Origin: Leuctra nigra
Taxonomy: Eukaryota; Arthropoda; Insecta; Plecoptera; Leuctridae
Reading direction: 5' to 3'
Length of the DNA stretch: 64,000 bases
Assembly: GCA_934045905.1 (NCBI GenBank)
Contig: OW203763.1
Coordinates: 49,514,121-49,578,120 of the forward strand
Below, piece after piece: positions 1-10,016 of the stretch (its first letter is position 1; the number at the start of each line of letters is the position of its first letter). Under the pieces are notes generated by a model. That model had not been told where the DNA came from. It was given only the letters and a program-made list of their open reading frames with translations, and searched no databases. Both the position numbers and the translations under genes were made by a program.

Positions 1-300
1 GATTTGTTACAAATACGAAGGAATAAGGTGTGCGTCTAAGGTGAGTGTCGGTTATTTATTTGTTCACAAAAAGCAGAAGACGTAATTTTAGACATGATGG
101 GCAATGTAACGCCGGCCATTGAAAATAAATAGTCGTGATAAATACCTTGAGTCGTGATGCGCGCGCAAGTCGTGATGCGCGCGCAAGCGTTCCGCACAGA
201 AGGACAGATAGATAGACAGACAGACAGAACTGGGTAACGATAAGTATAATACTGACTTCTTACTTAGTATTTTATATGACATTGTCTATACCATCAGAGG
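1..300 (+). repeat. Dispersed repeat, copy 1
   Basis: This stretch is a diverged copy of 15721-15890 in the same orientation. Shared words include TTTGTTACA, TCGGTTATTT, a GCGTTCC..CACAGAA stretch and CAGACAGAACTGGGTAAC-like sequence. A short direct repeat (gtcgtgatgcgcgcgcaa) occurs twice around 152-186. No coding frame is credible. The family is not recognised. Confidence 0.55.
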
Positions 301-339
301 TCGAATTGGGGTGGGGGATGTGGGGGGATGGCATCCCCC

Positions 340-445
340 CATGGGGAATATATTGATGGTTCCGGTGTACTGGTGTACTGCCTAAAATGACCCTTGGCGT
401 ACTGCCTGAAATGGCCTAAAAATAGTGGCGTACTGCCTAAACCGG
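340..445 (+). repeat. GTACTGCCTAAA motif cluster
   Basis: GTACTGCCTAAA-like words recur three times at roughly 28-50 bp spacing, next to a GGGGGATGG-type G-rich stretch. The same ingredients occur in reverse complement at 5268-5370, so the two patches are inverted copies about 5 kb apart. They may be ends of one decayed element or two insertions. Confidence 0.4.
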
Positions 446-674
446 TTCTACTACCACTGCCACAAACATATCGTGTTTTACATGGCCCCTCATCTTCTTG
501 GCAATGTTGTCAAGTCTACCCTTAGAGACCGGCAAATGGGTGCGATATTTCAAAACAACGATAAGTTTAAAAATAATATTGAACATAATTGAACACAATA
601 ATTTCCTAATCTGCAATTTAGAAATGTGGCGCGATATTTCAAAACAACGTTAATAAGTGCCCGTATGAAAATGT

Positions 675-1380
675 TTGATCACCATATGCTCACCAACAGA
701 TCACCTGAAAGGTCACTAACACATCACGAGCGTACGTCACAAACACGTCGTTTTGTTTCATAGGGCGACGAGTTTCCGACGTAACACGTCACTTTCACGT
801 CACATTAGTTGCAAACCACATGATCACCATATGCTCACCAACAGATCACCTGAAAGGTCACTAACACATCACGAGCGTACGTCACAAACACGTCACGAGC
901 GTACGTCACAAACACGTCGTTTTGTTTCATAGGGCGACGAGTTTCCGACGTAACACGTCACTTTCACGTCACATTAGTTGCAAACCACATGATCACCATA
1001 TGCTCACCAACAGATCACCTGAAAGGTCACTAACACATCACGAGCGTACGTCACAAACACGTCACGAGCGTACGTCACAAACACGTCACGAGCGTACGTC
1101 ACAAACACATCACGAGCGTACGTCACAAACACGTCGTTTTGTTTCATAGGGCGACGAGTTTCCGACGTAACACGTCACTTTCACGTCACATTAGTTGCAA
1201 ACCACATGATCACATTTGCTAACCAACAGATCACCTGAAAGGTCACTAACACATCACGAGCGTACGTCACAAACACATCACGAGCGTACGTCACAAACAC
1301 GTCGTTTTGTTTCATAGGGCGACGAGTTTCCGACGTAACACGTCACTTTCACGTCACATTAGTTGCAAACCACATGATCA
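675..1380 (+). repeat. Tandem minisatellite, 145-217 bp unit with variable 24-bp subrepeats
   Basis: Units start with TGATCACC or TGATCACA at 676, 821, 990, 1207 and 1375, giving spacings of 145, 169, 217 and 168 bp. The differences are multiples of about 24 bp because the subrepeat CACGAGCGTACGTCACAAAC occurs 1, 2, 4 and 2 times. The remainder (a TTTTGTTTCATAGGGCGACG block) is nearly invariant. A 75-aa frame here is a repeat artefact. Confidence 0.9.
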
Positions 1381-1589
1381 CATTTGCTAACCAACTGATC
1401 ACAGACCAAACCATTTGATCACTTTTCTTAACTTTCAGATCACATTTACGTCACCAGAGCAAAACAATACATCGCCTTTTGATCACTTTTGATCACGAAC
1501 TGGTCATCAATTAATCACCAATACATCACTTTCATGCAACAAAACGTTAACAATAATTTCAAACCAAAATTAAAATTTTAAGTAATTAC

Positions 1590-1863
1590 TTTTTTTCTGG
1601 GGCTTAATGTCGCATGTTCTGCAGCGAGGCTAATGGCGACGGATGAATGATATTGTTGATGATTGGGAGATGATAGTGAAGAGTAGGTAAGGATGGAAGG
1701 TGGGAAGGAGGCGGTCGTGGCCTATTAGTAGGGTAACATCCCAGCATTTGCCTTTCGATTGAGGCAAAACCACGAAAAAAAACCCAGTCAGGAAGGACGG
1801 CCGCGGGAATCGAACCCGGGCCTCCGGAATACAAGTTCATAGCGTTAACCACTCACCCAACAT
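1590..1863 (-). mobile_element. tRNA-derived SINE, near full length
   Basis: On the minus strand a tRNA-like head has an A box (TGGGTGAGTGGTTAACGC) and a B box (GGTTCGATTCC). It is followed by a body ending in CGACATTAAGCCCCAG and an A-rich tail (T run at 1589-1596). The same element lies on the plus strand at 57300-57583, and a 3' fragment is at 13766-13821. TTAAGTAA flanks both sides (1578-1585 and 1873-1880) and is a plausible target-site duplication. It would be transcribed by RNA polymerase III and mobilised by a LINE. The 82-aa minus frame inside is not a gene. Confidence 0.85.
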
Positions 1864-1965
1864 GACTACACCTTAAGTAACATCCATAAGCACATTTAGA
1901 GAATATATTTGTGGACAACTGGACAACTGTAACAAACATGCCAATTTAAATTATTTTGATGCGAC

Positions 1966-2032
1966 GAAGATTCGAACCGGGTCCCCCTGCGTGACGATCA
2001 CTACGTTCTGAGCTACCGAGGCAGCTGTCTTG
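1966..2032 (-). other. tRNA-like sequence (pseudo-tRNA or SINE head)
   Basis: The minus strand shows an A-box-like TAGCTCAGAACGTAGTG and a B box GGTTCGAATCT at tRNA-like spacing, but T-stem and acceptor pairing are poor. I read it as a degenerate tRNA or the head of an old SINE, not a working tRNA gene. Confidence 0.45.
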
Positions 2033-2714
2033 ATTTGCGCTAGAACTGCTATACCTACTTCCCATGCAAGTCAATAAATTGTTTTGATTCATATTTAACG
2101 AATGTATTGAGTTCTCCAAAAAGAATGGAATGAAGGTAGTTTATAGACTCGTGTGGGAGGTCAGGAGGTCAGGAATCGAGCCCGTCTCTGCCGGAAATTT
2201 TTCACATCATAACGATCATATTTTATTCCGATTCCCTCGTTTTTATTATTTAATAATCATTTTGCAGCAGGAACATCTCTATTTTATCGGTTATCTTGGT
2301 GATCATTTTGTGGGTGATCATTACAAAATCCTGAGTGACTATTTTGTTTAAATATTCTCAGTTATCTTTTCACAATTGACGTTCATTCCGGAATTTCTTT
2401 GAATGCAATTTTATTTTTATCTAGGATGGTAGTACTTCTATTCTATAAATAAAGAGGAGAGGATAAAGAGGATAAAATCAAAAATAAAAGTTTTCGTAAG
2501 AAATTTCCGCAACGTCTAGATATTAGTTGTAACAAATATTGCAAATTGATCATAATAATTCGTGATGGCCATAATAAAAAGCAATTTGAAAAAATAAAAT
2601 TTAACACAAGACTAACAAAATATACGTGAATAAAAATACGTGTATCTATATTTGTTAATTATACTTACATAATCAAATTTATAATATGATTTAAATTAAT
2701 ATGTCAATCAAAAT

Positions 2715-3118
2715 ATTGGTGACGAATCGGTGACGAGTTGGTGAATATGGTTTACAAAGTGACGAATGTAGTGTTTCTGCGACGTGTTAGTGACAAAAAA
2801 AATCCCGACGTATTTGTGACGAGTATGTGACGTTGGTGTACTCGCGACGAGTCGGTGATCAAATCGTTTGCAGTTGGTGAACTTCACATTTTAGGTTTAC
2901 TTTTGGTGAGAATTTCCGACTTAGGTGATCTCGAGCGTGATGTATTAGCGATGAGTTTGTGATTTTGGTTTACCTGTGACGTATTCGCGACTTTATGTGA
3001 TCAGTTATAGTGACTACAGTTTTGGTGACAAATTTTGCGTGTGATGTCGTGTTTGCAGTTTGTGATCAAATGGTGATGTTCTTTTACACGATATGACGCG
3101 TTGGTGAAGTATTGGTGA
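2715..3118 (+). repeat. GTGAY subterminal motif array
   Basis: About 25 occurrences of GTGAC, GTGAT or GTGAA with flanking GACGA, GACGT or GGTGA lie within 400 bp at irregular spacing. They form the mirror image of the RTCAC-rich array at 676-1540. The words repeat without a fixed period, so this is not a simple tandem repeat. Confidence 0.6.
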
Positions 3119-3423
3119 AAAATCGGGGGAAAAAAACGGTTTTTGGACTTTTGAAAGAGGAAAGCTAGTGTTTTTATCATCTAATCAGATAGAAGGGATG
3201 ATGAAGATTCGAACAGCGGAAACCAGAGCTCTCTCGTTCATTCCGAACGTCTGTGATATATAAATTTTCCCGACTTTATTACGTCAGAAAAAGAGTTATA
3301 TATTATATTGTGAAAAATATAAAACTTGACAAATGAAAGCCGATGAAGGCCGTAGCATTCGAATCCGAAGATGGCACTTTGATATCCCTTTCTGTGGCTG
3401 TTAAAATTGCGATATTTCACTAA

Positions 3424-3640
3424 AACTGTCTAAAAATCGAGGATTTTCCCCAAATAATCTACGTTTTCTCAAAATAAAACTGTCTACTAATCGAATATTT
3501 TAGAAATCATTTATTGAATGATAGTCATTAGATAGATACTGTCTACAAATCAAAGATTTTCCCAAAGAAACGGAGTGATTTCAAAAGAAACTGTCTATAA
3601 TCCAAAATGTTTCCACAAAATCGATTGTTATTTAGGAACT
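3424..3640 (+). repeat. Degenerate ~55-60 bp tandem repeat
   Basis: Four imperfect copies start with ACTGTCTA(C/A)(A/T)AATC near 3424, 3478, 3538 and 3590, each followed by GATTTTCCCAAA-like sequence. Divergence is high, so the array is old. Confidence 0.6.
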
Positions 3641-3834
3641 ATTAACAAATCGGAAAAAAATGCCAAATGACAGGTTGAACGTCCACGGTTTATTTTAATT
3701 TTTCAAACAATCAGGATTTCAATACACAACAGACACAAATACACAAACAAATAAAACATTTGAGAAGCACTCCTAACTAAAGTTGTTTATTACTCGGTCG
3801 GTTGAAGAGTTCCTTGACAAGAACATTAGTTAAT

Positions 3835-3909
3835 CATGGACTTTTAACGTTAAAAGTCCATGAGTTAATAGTATTTGCATGGACTTTTAACGAGGGATAA
3901 AAGTCCATT
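3835..3909. repeat. 28-bp perfect palindrome plus imperfect second copy
   Basis: Positions 3835-3862 read as a perfect inverted repeat with arms CATGGACTTTTAAC, no spacer. A second, imperfect hairpin with the same arm follows (3878-3909), separated by GAGGGA. It may be a transposon-end remnant; function is unknown. Confidence 0.8.
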
Positions 3910-4194
3910 GTATTTTTAAAGACAAAATAATATTAGTATTGTCATATTTTTTTTCATAATTCATATTTATTTGACACCGGACATTTTCAAAATTGTCTTT
4001 CTATTGTTAAATGTAACAAAATAGATAGGCACCCTAATTTTAAATAAATACCCTAAGATATGAGGGCATCAAATTAATTTTAGCTCTCAAGGGTCAATAG
4101 GTAGATTAGATTAGTTTGGTTTAACGGCGCGTCAACGACGAGGTTATATTGCGCACATTAATTTTACATTTAACTTTGTTTAACATAATTGGAG

Positions 4195-4345
4195 GACATA
4201 GGGGAAGGGTCGACCTAACTGGCCCGATCCGGGGGAGTCCAGCACTGGTGGGAAGGCCAGGCCGGAATGGGGACGGACCGGGGGGGGGGAGGGGGAGGGG
4301 GAGGCTTCGGGCCGAGGGGACCGCAAATTAAAGGGAGGGCATGGG
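4195..4345. other. GC-rich patch, unidentified
   Basis: A sharply GC-rich island in AT-rich surroundings, with G-runs of 9, 5 and 5. Short frames exist on both strands, but neither shows a recognisable domain. Origin unknown. Confidence 0.3.
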
Positions 4346-4456
4346 ACTAGGCCGACCCTGGACTGCACTTGGTTGGGACCAACTCGCTATGCGAGCCGGT
4401 CCCTTAAGCCCCACCACCGCGTCAAGGTGGCAGTCCATGGTGGGGGTCAATAGGTA

Positions 4457-4665
4457 CACTCCACAATTCATAAAACGGTATTTGAACGAAACATATTGGC
4501 TGCTGGTCAGGTTCATTGACAATCAATCCTCGTTATTATCAATGAAATCAGAGCTCACCTACAAGAGGTAGATGACGAGTAATATAGACTTCATCAGATG
4601 ATGCCATCCCAATTTTTATCAGACAATCCATTTCTTTCAAATACCGTTTTATGAATTGTCGAGTG
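4457..4665. mobile_element. MITE, 209 bp, TA-flanked
   Basis: Terminal inverted repeats start CACTC(C/G)ACAATTCATAAA and continue for about 35 bp through CGGTATTTGAA(C/A)GAAA. TA flanks both ends, matching Tc1/mariner-type target duplication. The interior motifs GCTGGTCA and GAGCTCACCTAC recur in the MITE at 15155-15373, and a decayed copy lies at 63623-63735. No coding capacity. Confidence 0.85.
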
Positions 4666-5000
4666 TACATTAAATATTTATATTATTGTAATGTGAAAAA
4701 GAAATAAATACAAATGTACTTTGTAAAAGGTTGATCAGAAAATGTGTCTGTTCATCAAGCCAATTTATTTAGTAAAAAAATATATTTTCCTGTGATTATA
4801 AACGTTATAACAAAGCCTACACTATTTGAAGTGGCATTACTTTTTAATTATTAGATCAGTCAGGGATCAGATCCAGTCCATGTAGTCCGTCTTCTTGGAC
4901 GGCGGAGCCAGTATGAAGGCTGCTGTGGGGAGGGGGTGTTAGATCTGGCAACATAGAACACTTGTTGGTAACAGCTGATGTTTTCACTTTGTTATAGGCA

Positions 5001-5230
5001 CAGCCTTCTCGACAGTCACTTCGTTCTCTGGGTAGCTGCCTGTCGACTGCCGATTAAAGCTATGACGTCATCGGTTTCTTGCACGGTTCGGGGCGCTACT
5101 ACCGGCGGGGTGGCAATAAAATGTACTACAAGGTGTATCTTTGGTTAGTACATTTTATTGCCACCCCGCCGGGAGTAGCGCCGGTCGACAGGCAGCTACC
5201 CAGAGAACGAAGTGACTGTCGAGAAGGCTG
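5001..5230. repeat. Near-perfect foldback (cruciform-capable) element
   Basis: Outer arms of 47 bp (5001-5047 and 5184-5230, starting CAGCCTTCTCGACAGTCACT) are exact reverse complements. Inner arms (5093-5128 and 5146-5181) match except for one base. The loop is 17 nt (5129-5145). The left side alone carries a 45-nt insert between outer and inner arms that includes TGACGTCA. Such fidelity suggests a young foldback or inverted duplication. Confidence 0.9.
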
Positions 5231-5267
5231 TGGTTATAGCACACTATAATTCCCCTCAGTCCCCTCA

Positions 5268-5370
5268 TTTAGGCAGTACGCCAATGCTTTTTGATGAGTT
5301 GACAGGTACTTTTTTGGGGTCTTTAGGCAGTACGACTATGAACTGACGGTTCCATCCCCCCATAGGTAAT
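5268..5370 (-). repeat. TTTAGGCAGTAC motif cluster (inverted relative to 340-445)
   Basis: TTTAGGCAGTACG occurs twice (near 5268 and 5322), followed by GACGGTTCCATCCCCCCAT. This is the reverse complement of the motif set at 340-445. Confidence 0.4.
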
Positions 5371-5616
5371 TTATCCACTTCACCATCCCACCATAAGAGA
5401 TTAAAAAACAGAACTGTGTAATGTAATTAACTTCAAAATAATACCATTTTCAGAGAATTTTTCCATTTAGCCTTATAGACACCATTTATCGAGATGAAAC
5501 TAGGCTTGAAATCACGTCAAAATCGCGCGTAGAAACGCACTAAATTAATTTTTGAAATTATTTTTTTTCCGTAACTGGCGCCCTGGGGGCCGTCCCCCAT
5601 TAGCCTCAATTCATGC

Positions 5617-5784
5617 AAATGCCTCTTTTTAACAATACAATTGAGTAATATTTGTACAGTAAGGGGGAGGGTGATAGGGGAAGGGCTTGCTCACCTAGAT
5701 GTCAAAAAAAATTAAGTTTGACTGTGTTTAAGTAAACTGTGCATTTTGTAAACAAAATGCCTCTTTTTAACAATACAATTGAGC
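5617..5784 (+). repeat. 29-bp direct repeat pair
   Basis: AAATGCCTCTTTTTAACAAT and the next nine bases occur at 5617-5646 and again at 5755-5784, separated by about 110 bp containing an A-rich stretch. A local duplication. Confidence 0.75.
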
Positions 5785-5814
5785 AGCATGCCCCCCACAC
5801 CTTAATGGAGTGAA

Positions 5815-5950
5815 AGCTGTGAAAAATTTAAAAAAGAGTTGAAAATCAAAATACACCTCAGAACGTCTCAAAATTGATTTTAAAGTGTGAAAAACAATGA
5901 ACGCCCTGCGGAGCAACGTGAAGGGCGCGCCCCCCCCCCCCCCCCACACC
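5815..5950 (+). repeat. Dispersed repeat shared with window end
   Basis: Contains TCTCAAAATTGATTTTAA followed by GTGTGAAAAACAATG, matching 63940-64000 in the same orientation, and a C16 run (5931-5946) like the C-run near 63852. The 60-73 aa frames crossing the C-run are not credible. Confidence 0.45.
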
Positions 5951-8129
5951 TCCCTTGACGCGTTGCAAGTTTTATTCCTTCACTTGCCCCCCTGGCAGAA
6001 ATCCTGTCAGTACACCATCCCCCCATGGACTGACTTGCAATTCGACCACTGTATACCATTGTACCTGGTCAACAGACAAATGGAAGATATTCTATTCTAT
6101 CTCGATGACAATGCGTAAACAACTGACTGTGTTGGTTGAAGAATGTGGGGTTGGAGCTTTAATATTAATATTATAATATTAAATAATATTAATTAATATT
6201 ATCCAATATTAATTATGCTTAATAAAAAATAGCGGTTTCTGTTATTTGACACAGAAAATACAGCAATTATTGGATTGAATAATGCTACTATTGATTCTGA
6301 AAGCATAACATCAATACTATTTGATAATTAAATTTATTATCGTTTATTGAGAATGTTCATAAGTAATCTTTCAATATCGAGTCATCTACCTTGAGTGAAC
6401 TACTTCATGAAATAATACATTCTAATTATTCTGAATTAGTTAGTTAATCTAACACTCTTTTCATTAGAAAACATCACAGAAAATCTTTATTTGTTATACT
6501 TATAGGTTTCCACAAAATGCGTTCCAGGTATTCTTTTGGGGTAGGTGAACAACCCTAAATTTTTTCATAGTATCTCGTTTATTAGCTCAATAATAGCATT
6601 CATTATTTTTGAAATGTTCAAAATGTTAATTTACACACATATCAAACTCGACATGTTTGTCTTATCGAATGCTAGATTTAGGTCCATTCCATTTAAAATC
6701 GATCAAATGTGCAAAAACCACATCGCGCCATGAGTTGCTGTTACGTTTAAAATGTGCTTTGTAATTTGATTAGAGGTGACCTGAATGAAATCCAATTATT
6801 TTTCAGTATCGAATGCAAAATGTAATTTCCAAATGAATCAAGATAACGTTTTACAACTACCTTCTTCAACATACCCACATCTATCATTTCTGTCATAATA
6901 ATGTTCGTCGTACATCACCAACTGCACCAACTTCAAACTAATGGGTGAAAATCGTTATTTTTTGCAATATGCCTGGGGTTTGGCGCTCGATTTACTATAC
7001 ACGATTTAGCTCGTGTCATATCCGAAGAGTTGACACATTCTAGATATCCCTGTAATCTTTTCAACCCTAACTGAACATGCACATACTTCTACAAGAATAC
7101 GACTGTAGACTTTTCACAGAATGTGCGCATATTAAATATAAGTGTATGCATAAGTGTTTTTTGATAGTTTTGAGTAAAAGTGAAAAAAAAAGAAAACAAG
7201 AAAATTGTATGTATTTTCAGTGTTTATTGGTCGATTTTCACGTAATTTTCGTCACATCTTATAGGAATTAATATTTATCCAATTGAATTTGCACTCAAAT
7301 TGCACCACAGATTGTTTGCCAGCATCATAAGTATTGATATAATTGTTTATCTCGGTAATTGCACTTGAATCCAAGAGAGACGGCTTTAACATACGACAGT
7401 TTAGGTATTTGGCTGAATGAAATGAATGCCAATTTGAAAGTACTTAATTTTTAGACATGTCAGGATTGAACTTCATTTAGTACGAATAGTTCAACCTCAT
7501 TATAATGGCAATGAAAACAGACATAACCCCTTTGTGGCGGTAAACGTTTGAGATATTATAAGGTATCACAGACAATTTTGAAACCTGTGTTTGAAACAAT
7601 TTTGAAACTTGTTTGAAACTTGTCTTAGATAATCAGCATACACTTCATAGCATACCGAAAAAAGCACAAACTATTTATGGCATTTTTCAAATAGATCCTC
7701 TCAATAAATATTTCAGGAAAATAAAGAGTGACTTTCCTTAATAACTTTTGCTATTTACGATATTAGTTTATGGCAGTATTCATCGGAAAGAAGATTATAT
7801 TTTAAAATCTTCCATGTAAAAAACAATTTTTTAATGATGTGGCTGTTTAATACTGGAGGTGTGATGTATACATGTAGATCACCAAAGCGACTAGATGGCT
7901 GTGTTTCAATAGCATCGCTAACGACTGTTTCTGAACGCATTACGCAAGTCTCCGTGGTGTGATCGGCTTTACGCGTGCCGGGGAAATCATACCCGCAAAT
8001 CGCTGTGTCATGCTCAGGATGGAAATCACTGCCAGATGAGTATTGATCAGCAGAACAAATAACAAATCACGCGGAATCACTAGATTCATTACATCAGATC
8101 AGTTATTCCAGAAAACCCATTTTTAAGTT
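5951..8129. other. AT-rich stretch without recognised genes
   Basis: I see no coding frame above 75 codons with protein-like content. An (AATATT)-rich tract lies at 6160-6215. A slightly GC-richer patch at 7940-8040 has weak tRNA-like words but no cloverleaf. Otherwise nothing recognisable. Confidence 0.5.
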
Positions 8130-8863
8130 TAAAGTAGTACCCTCATTAGTCCACGTAATTCAAGTCAGTGACTTACAAATTAAATTACAAATCAATGAAA
8201 TAAATATTTTACAACTATATTTTGCATTGTTGATGAATGTCATAATATTACTTTGTAGAAATACGATATTTTATAAAGAATTTACAATTATTTTAACTAA
8301 TTTCATGCAGTACGAATTAAGTACATGATTTGATTTTAAGCAGTTTCTAGTAGAAACTGGCTAAATAAGGGTATTATTCTTGATTATCTCTTTATTTAAT
8401 CCCGTAACCCCACATTTTTAAGCGGCTAAAATATTGAAAAAAAATCGGCCTTTAAAATGAAATCAATAATTTTACTTTGTAGTTTTTATTACGATTTCTA
8501 CAGAAGATATAAGTGTAATTTTTAAGCTTCACCACGTTATCTTATGGGAAATTTCAAGAATTCCTTTTAAGATATCTCTTAAATTAATCCCGTGACACAT
8601 GTTTTTCTTTTCGTATTTGCAAATGGTATTGCTTGAGGCATATTTGAGGAAAGTTTGAAGCATTTTTATTTAACACCGACTAAGGGCCGGTATAACCAAA
8701 GTTAATCTGAGCCGGATGAACTAAATATTGGACTAAATTGGCGGCACAGCCAATCAGATACCTCAAAATGAGTGAAACAATTGAATTTATTCCAAAAGTT
8801 AGTTAATCCAGTACAATTTAACTTTGATTATTCCGGGCCTAATGAGGGTACTACTTTAAAACA
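8130..8863. repeat. 22-bp inverted repeats 690 bp apart
   Basis: TTTAAAGTAGTACCCTCATT AG at 8130-8152 is the reverse complement of 8840-8863. The right copy abuts the MITE at 8684-8839 and overlaps its TAA flank. The pair may be terminal or internal parts of a decayed transposon. Confidence 0.6.
8684..8839. mobile_element. TAA-flanked MITE (GGCCCGG family), copy 1
   Basis: Ends are GGGCCGGTATAACCAAAGTT and, inverted, GGCCCGGAATAATCAAAGTT. TAA directly flanks both sides (8681-8683 and 8840-8842). A 3-bp TWA duplication is characteristic of PIF/Harbinger elements. Other members in the window: 15470-15631, 27680-27860, 39130-39264 and 56302-56422. Confidence 0.8.
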
Positions 8864-9091
8864 GAGTTTCAATGAAATGTGCGTTGAATAATAAGTGAAG
8901 TTATTTATAACAAAGTTTTTGTTAAATATTTTGGTTAGGAAAAAATTACAGATTTTGACTATTAGTCAAGTTTAAATTTTTGACTTAAATTTTAAATTTA
9001 ATTAATGTACTATTTTATTGATTGAAATTCTGTGTTTTGACAACCATTATGTATAAAGGCAGACTTTATTTTAAAGTGAATAAAGATTATA

Positions 9092-9932
9092 CCGGGTGGC
9101 CCAAAAAAACGTCCAACGGGCGAGACATCATTGTGACGCAACTACTGCACATATCGGGCTGATCATAACACTAATTATACAAAACATACTAAGGTATAAT
9201 ATGTTTAATTTTTAACATCATACCTATTATAGGAAAAATGTTACATTGGTTCGAATTTCGTTGTCAAAAAATTTATTATACGGAGCTCAAAAATCATGCG
9301 TCCAGAAAATGTCCAATGCCCGGGACGCTGTTTACTCAAAACTGCTCACGACATCAAGCTGAAAATTTCATATGTTATTCAAAATATATTACTATCGATT
9401 GTGTAATAATTTCAATTCATTTGAATCAATGTAACGAAAGTTATGTTATCTAGAGTTTGCGCTTAAAAAGCAGAATACACGCAGAGATAATTTATCAAGT
9501 TTTATTTCACATGTTAATTTTAGAAGTGAAATTATCTCCCGTATTTTCTGTTTTCAAGCTCAACTTCAAGATACCAGAACTTTCGTTCCACTGATTTTAA
9601 TGTATTGAAATTTGTAGACAATAGACAGTCTTATGTTGTGAATAATATTTGAAATTTTCAGCCTGATATCATTTATAGTGTTGAAAATAAAGTTGTCCAT
9701 GCCTTTGAGCATGGACTCAAAGGTCCATGCCTTTGAGCTCCGTTTAATCGATTTTTCGACAACCAAATTCGAACAGCTGTAACTTTTTTCCTACTAAAGA
9801 AATGTTTTTGAAACTTTCACACATCAAACATTGGTATGTTTCTTATAACATATGACATTTTCGGACTTATATCTGCAGTGTTTTATTCACAGCGGTGTCT
9901 CGCCCATTGGATGTTTATTTTGGGCCACCCGG
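9092..9932. mobile_element. Mariner-like foldback element, 841 bp, TA-flanked
   Basis: Ends are CCGGGTGGCCCAAAA and continue as inverted repeats of about 210 bp through (A/T)GGGCGAGACA, GTTCGAATTT and CGGAGCTCAAA, with substitutions and small indels. TA flanks both ends (9090-9091 and 9933-9934). The interior lacks any transposase frame, so the copy is non-autonomous. Near 9700 a local repeat of CCATGCCTTTGAG is present. Confidence 0.88.
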
Positions 9933-10016
9933 TATATACATGTTATATGGACATCTAAAAAAAGTTATATATTAAATATTATCATTATCTCCAGTAAGGT
10001 AAACTACCTTGTTAAA

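Larger units (their letters stand above)
660..3125. mobile_element. Putative DNA transposon with mirror-image subterminal arrays
   Basis: The left flank (676-1540) is dense in RTCAC and TGATCAC words. The right flank (2715-3118) is dense in the reverse complements GTGAY and GTGATC. Such mirrored subterminal motif arrays are typical of transposase-binding regions. The interior holds a SINE on the minus strand and a tRNA-like sequence, with no transposase frame. I could not define terminal inverted repeats or a target-site duplication, so the boundaries are approximate and the class is unknown. Two unrelated repeat tracts remain possible. Confidence 0.45.

Noticed and set aside
7940..8040. Possible tRNA-like sequence
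   Set aside because: A few A-box-like words (CTCCGTGGTGT) occur, but no cloverleaf and no B box at proper spacing.
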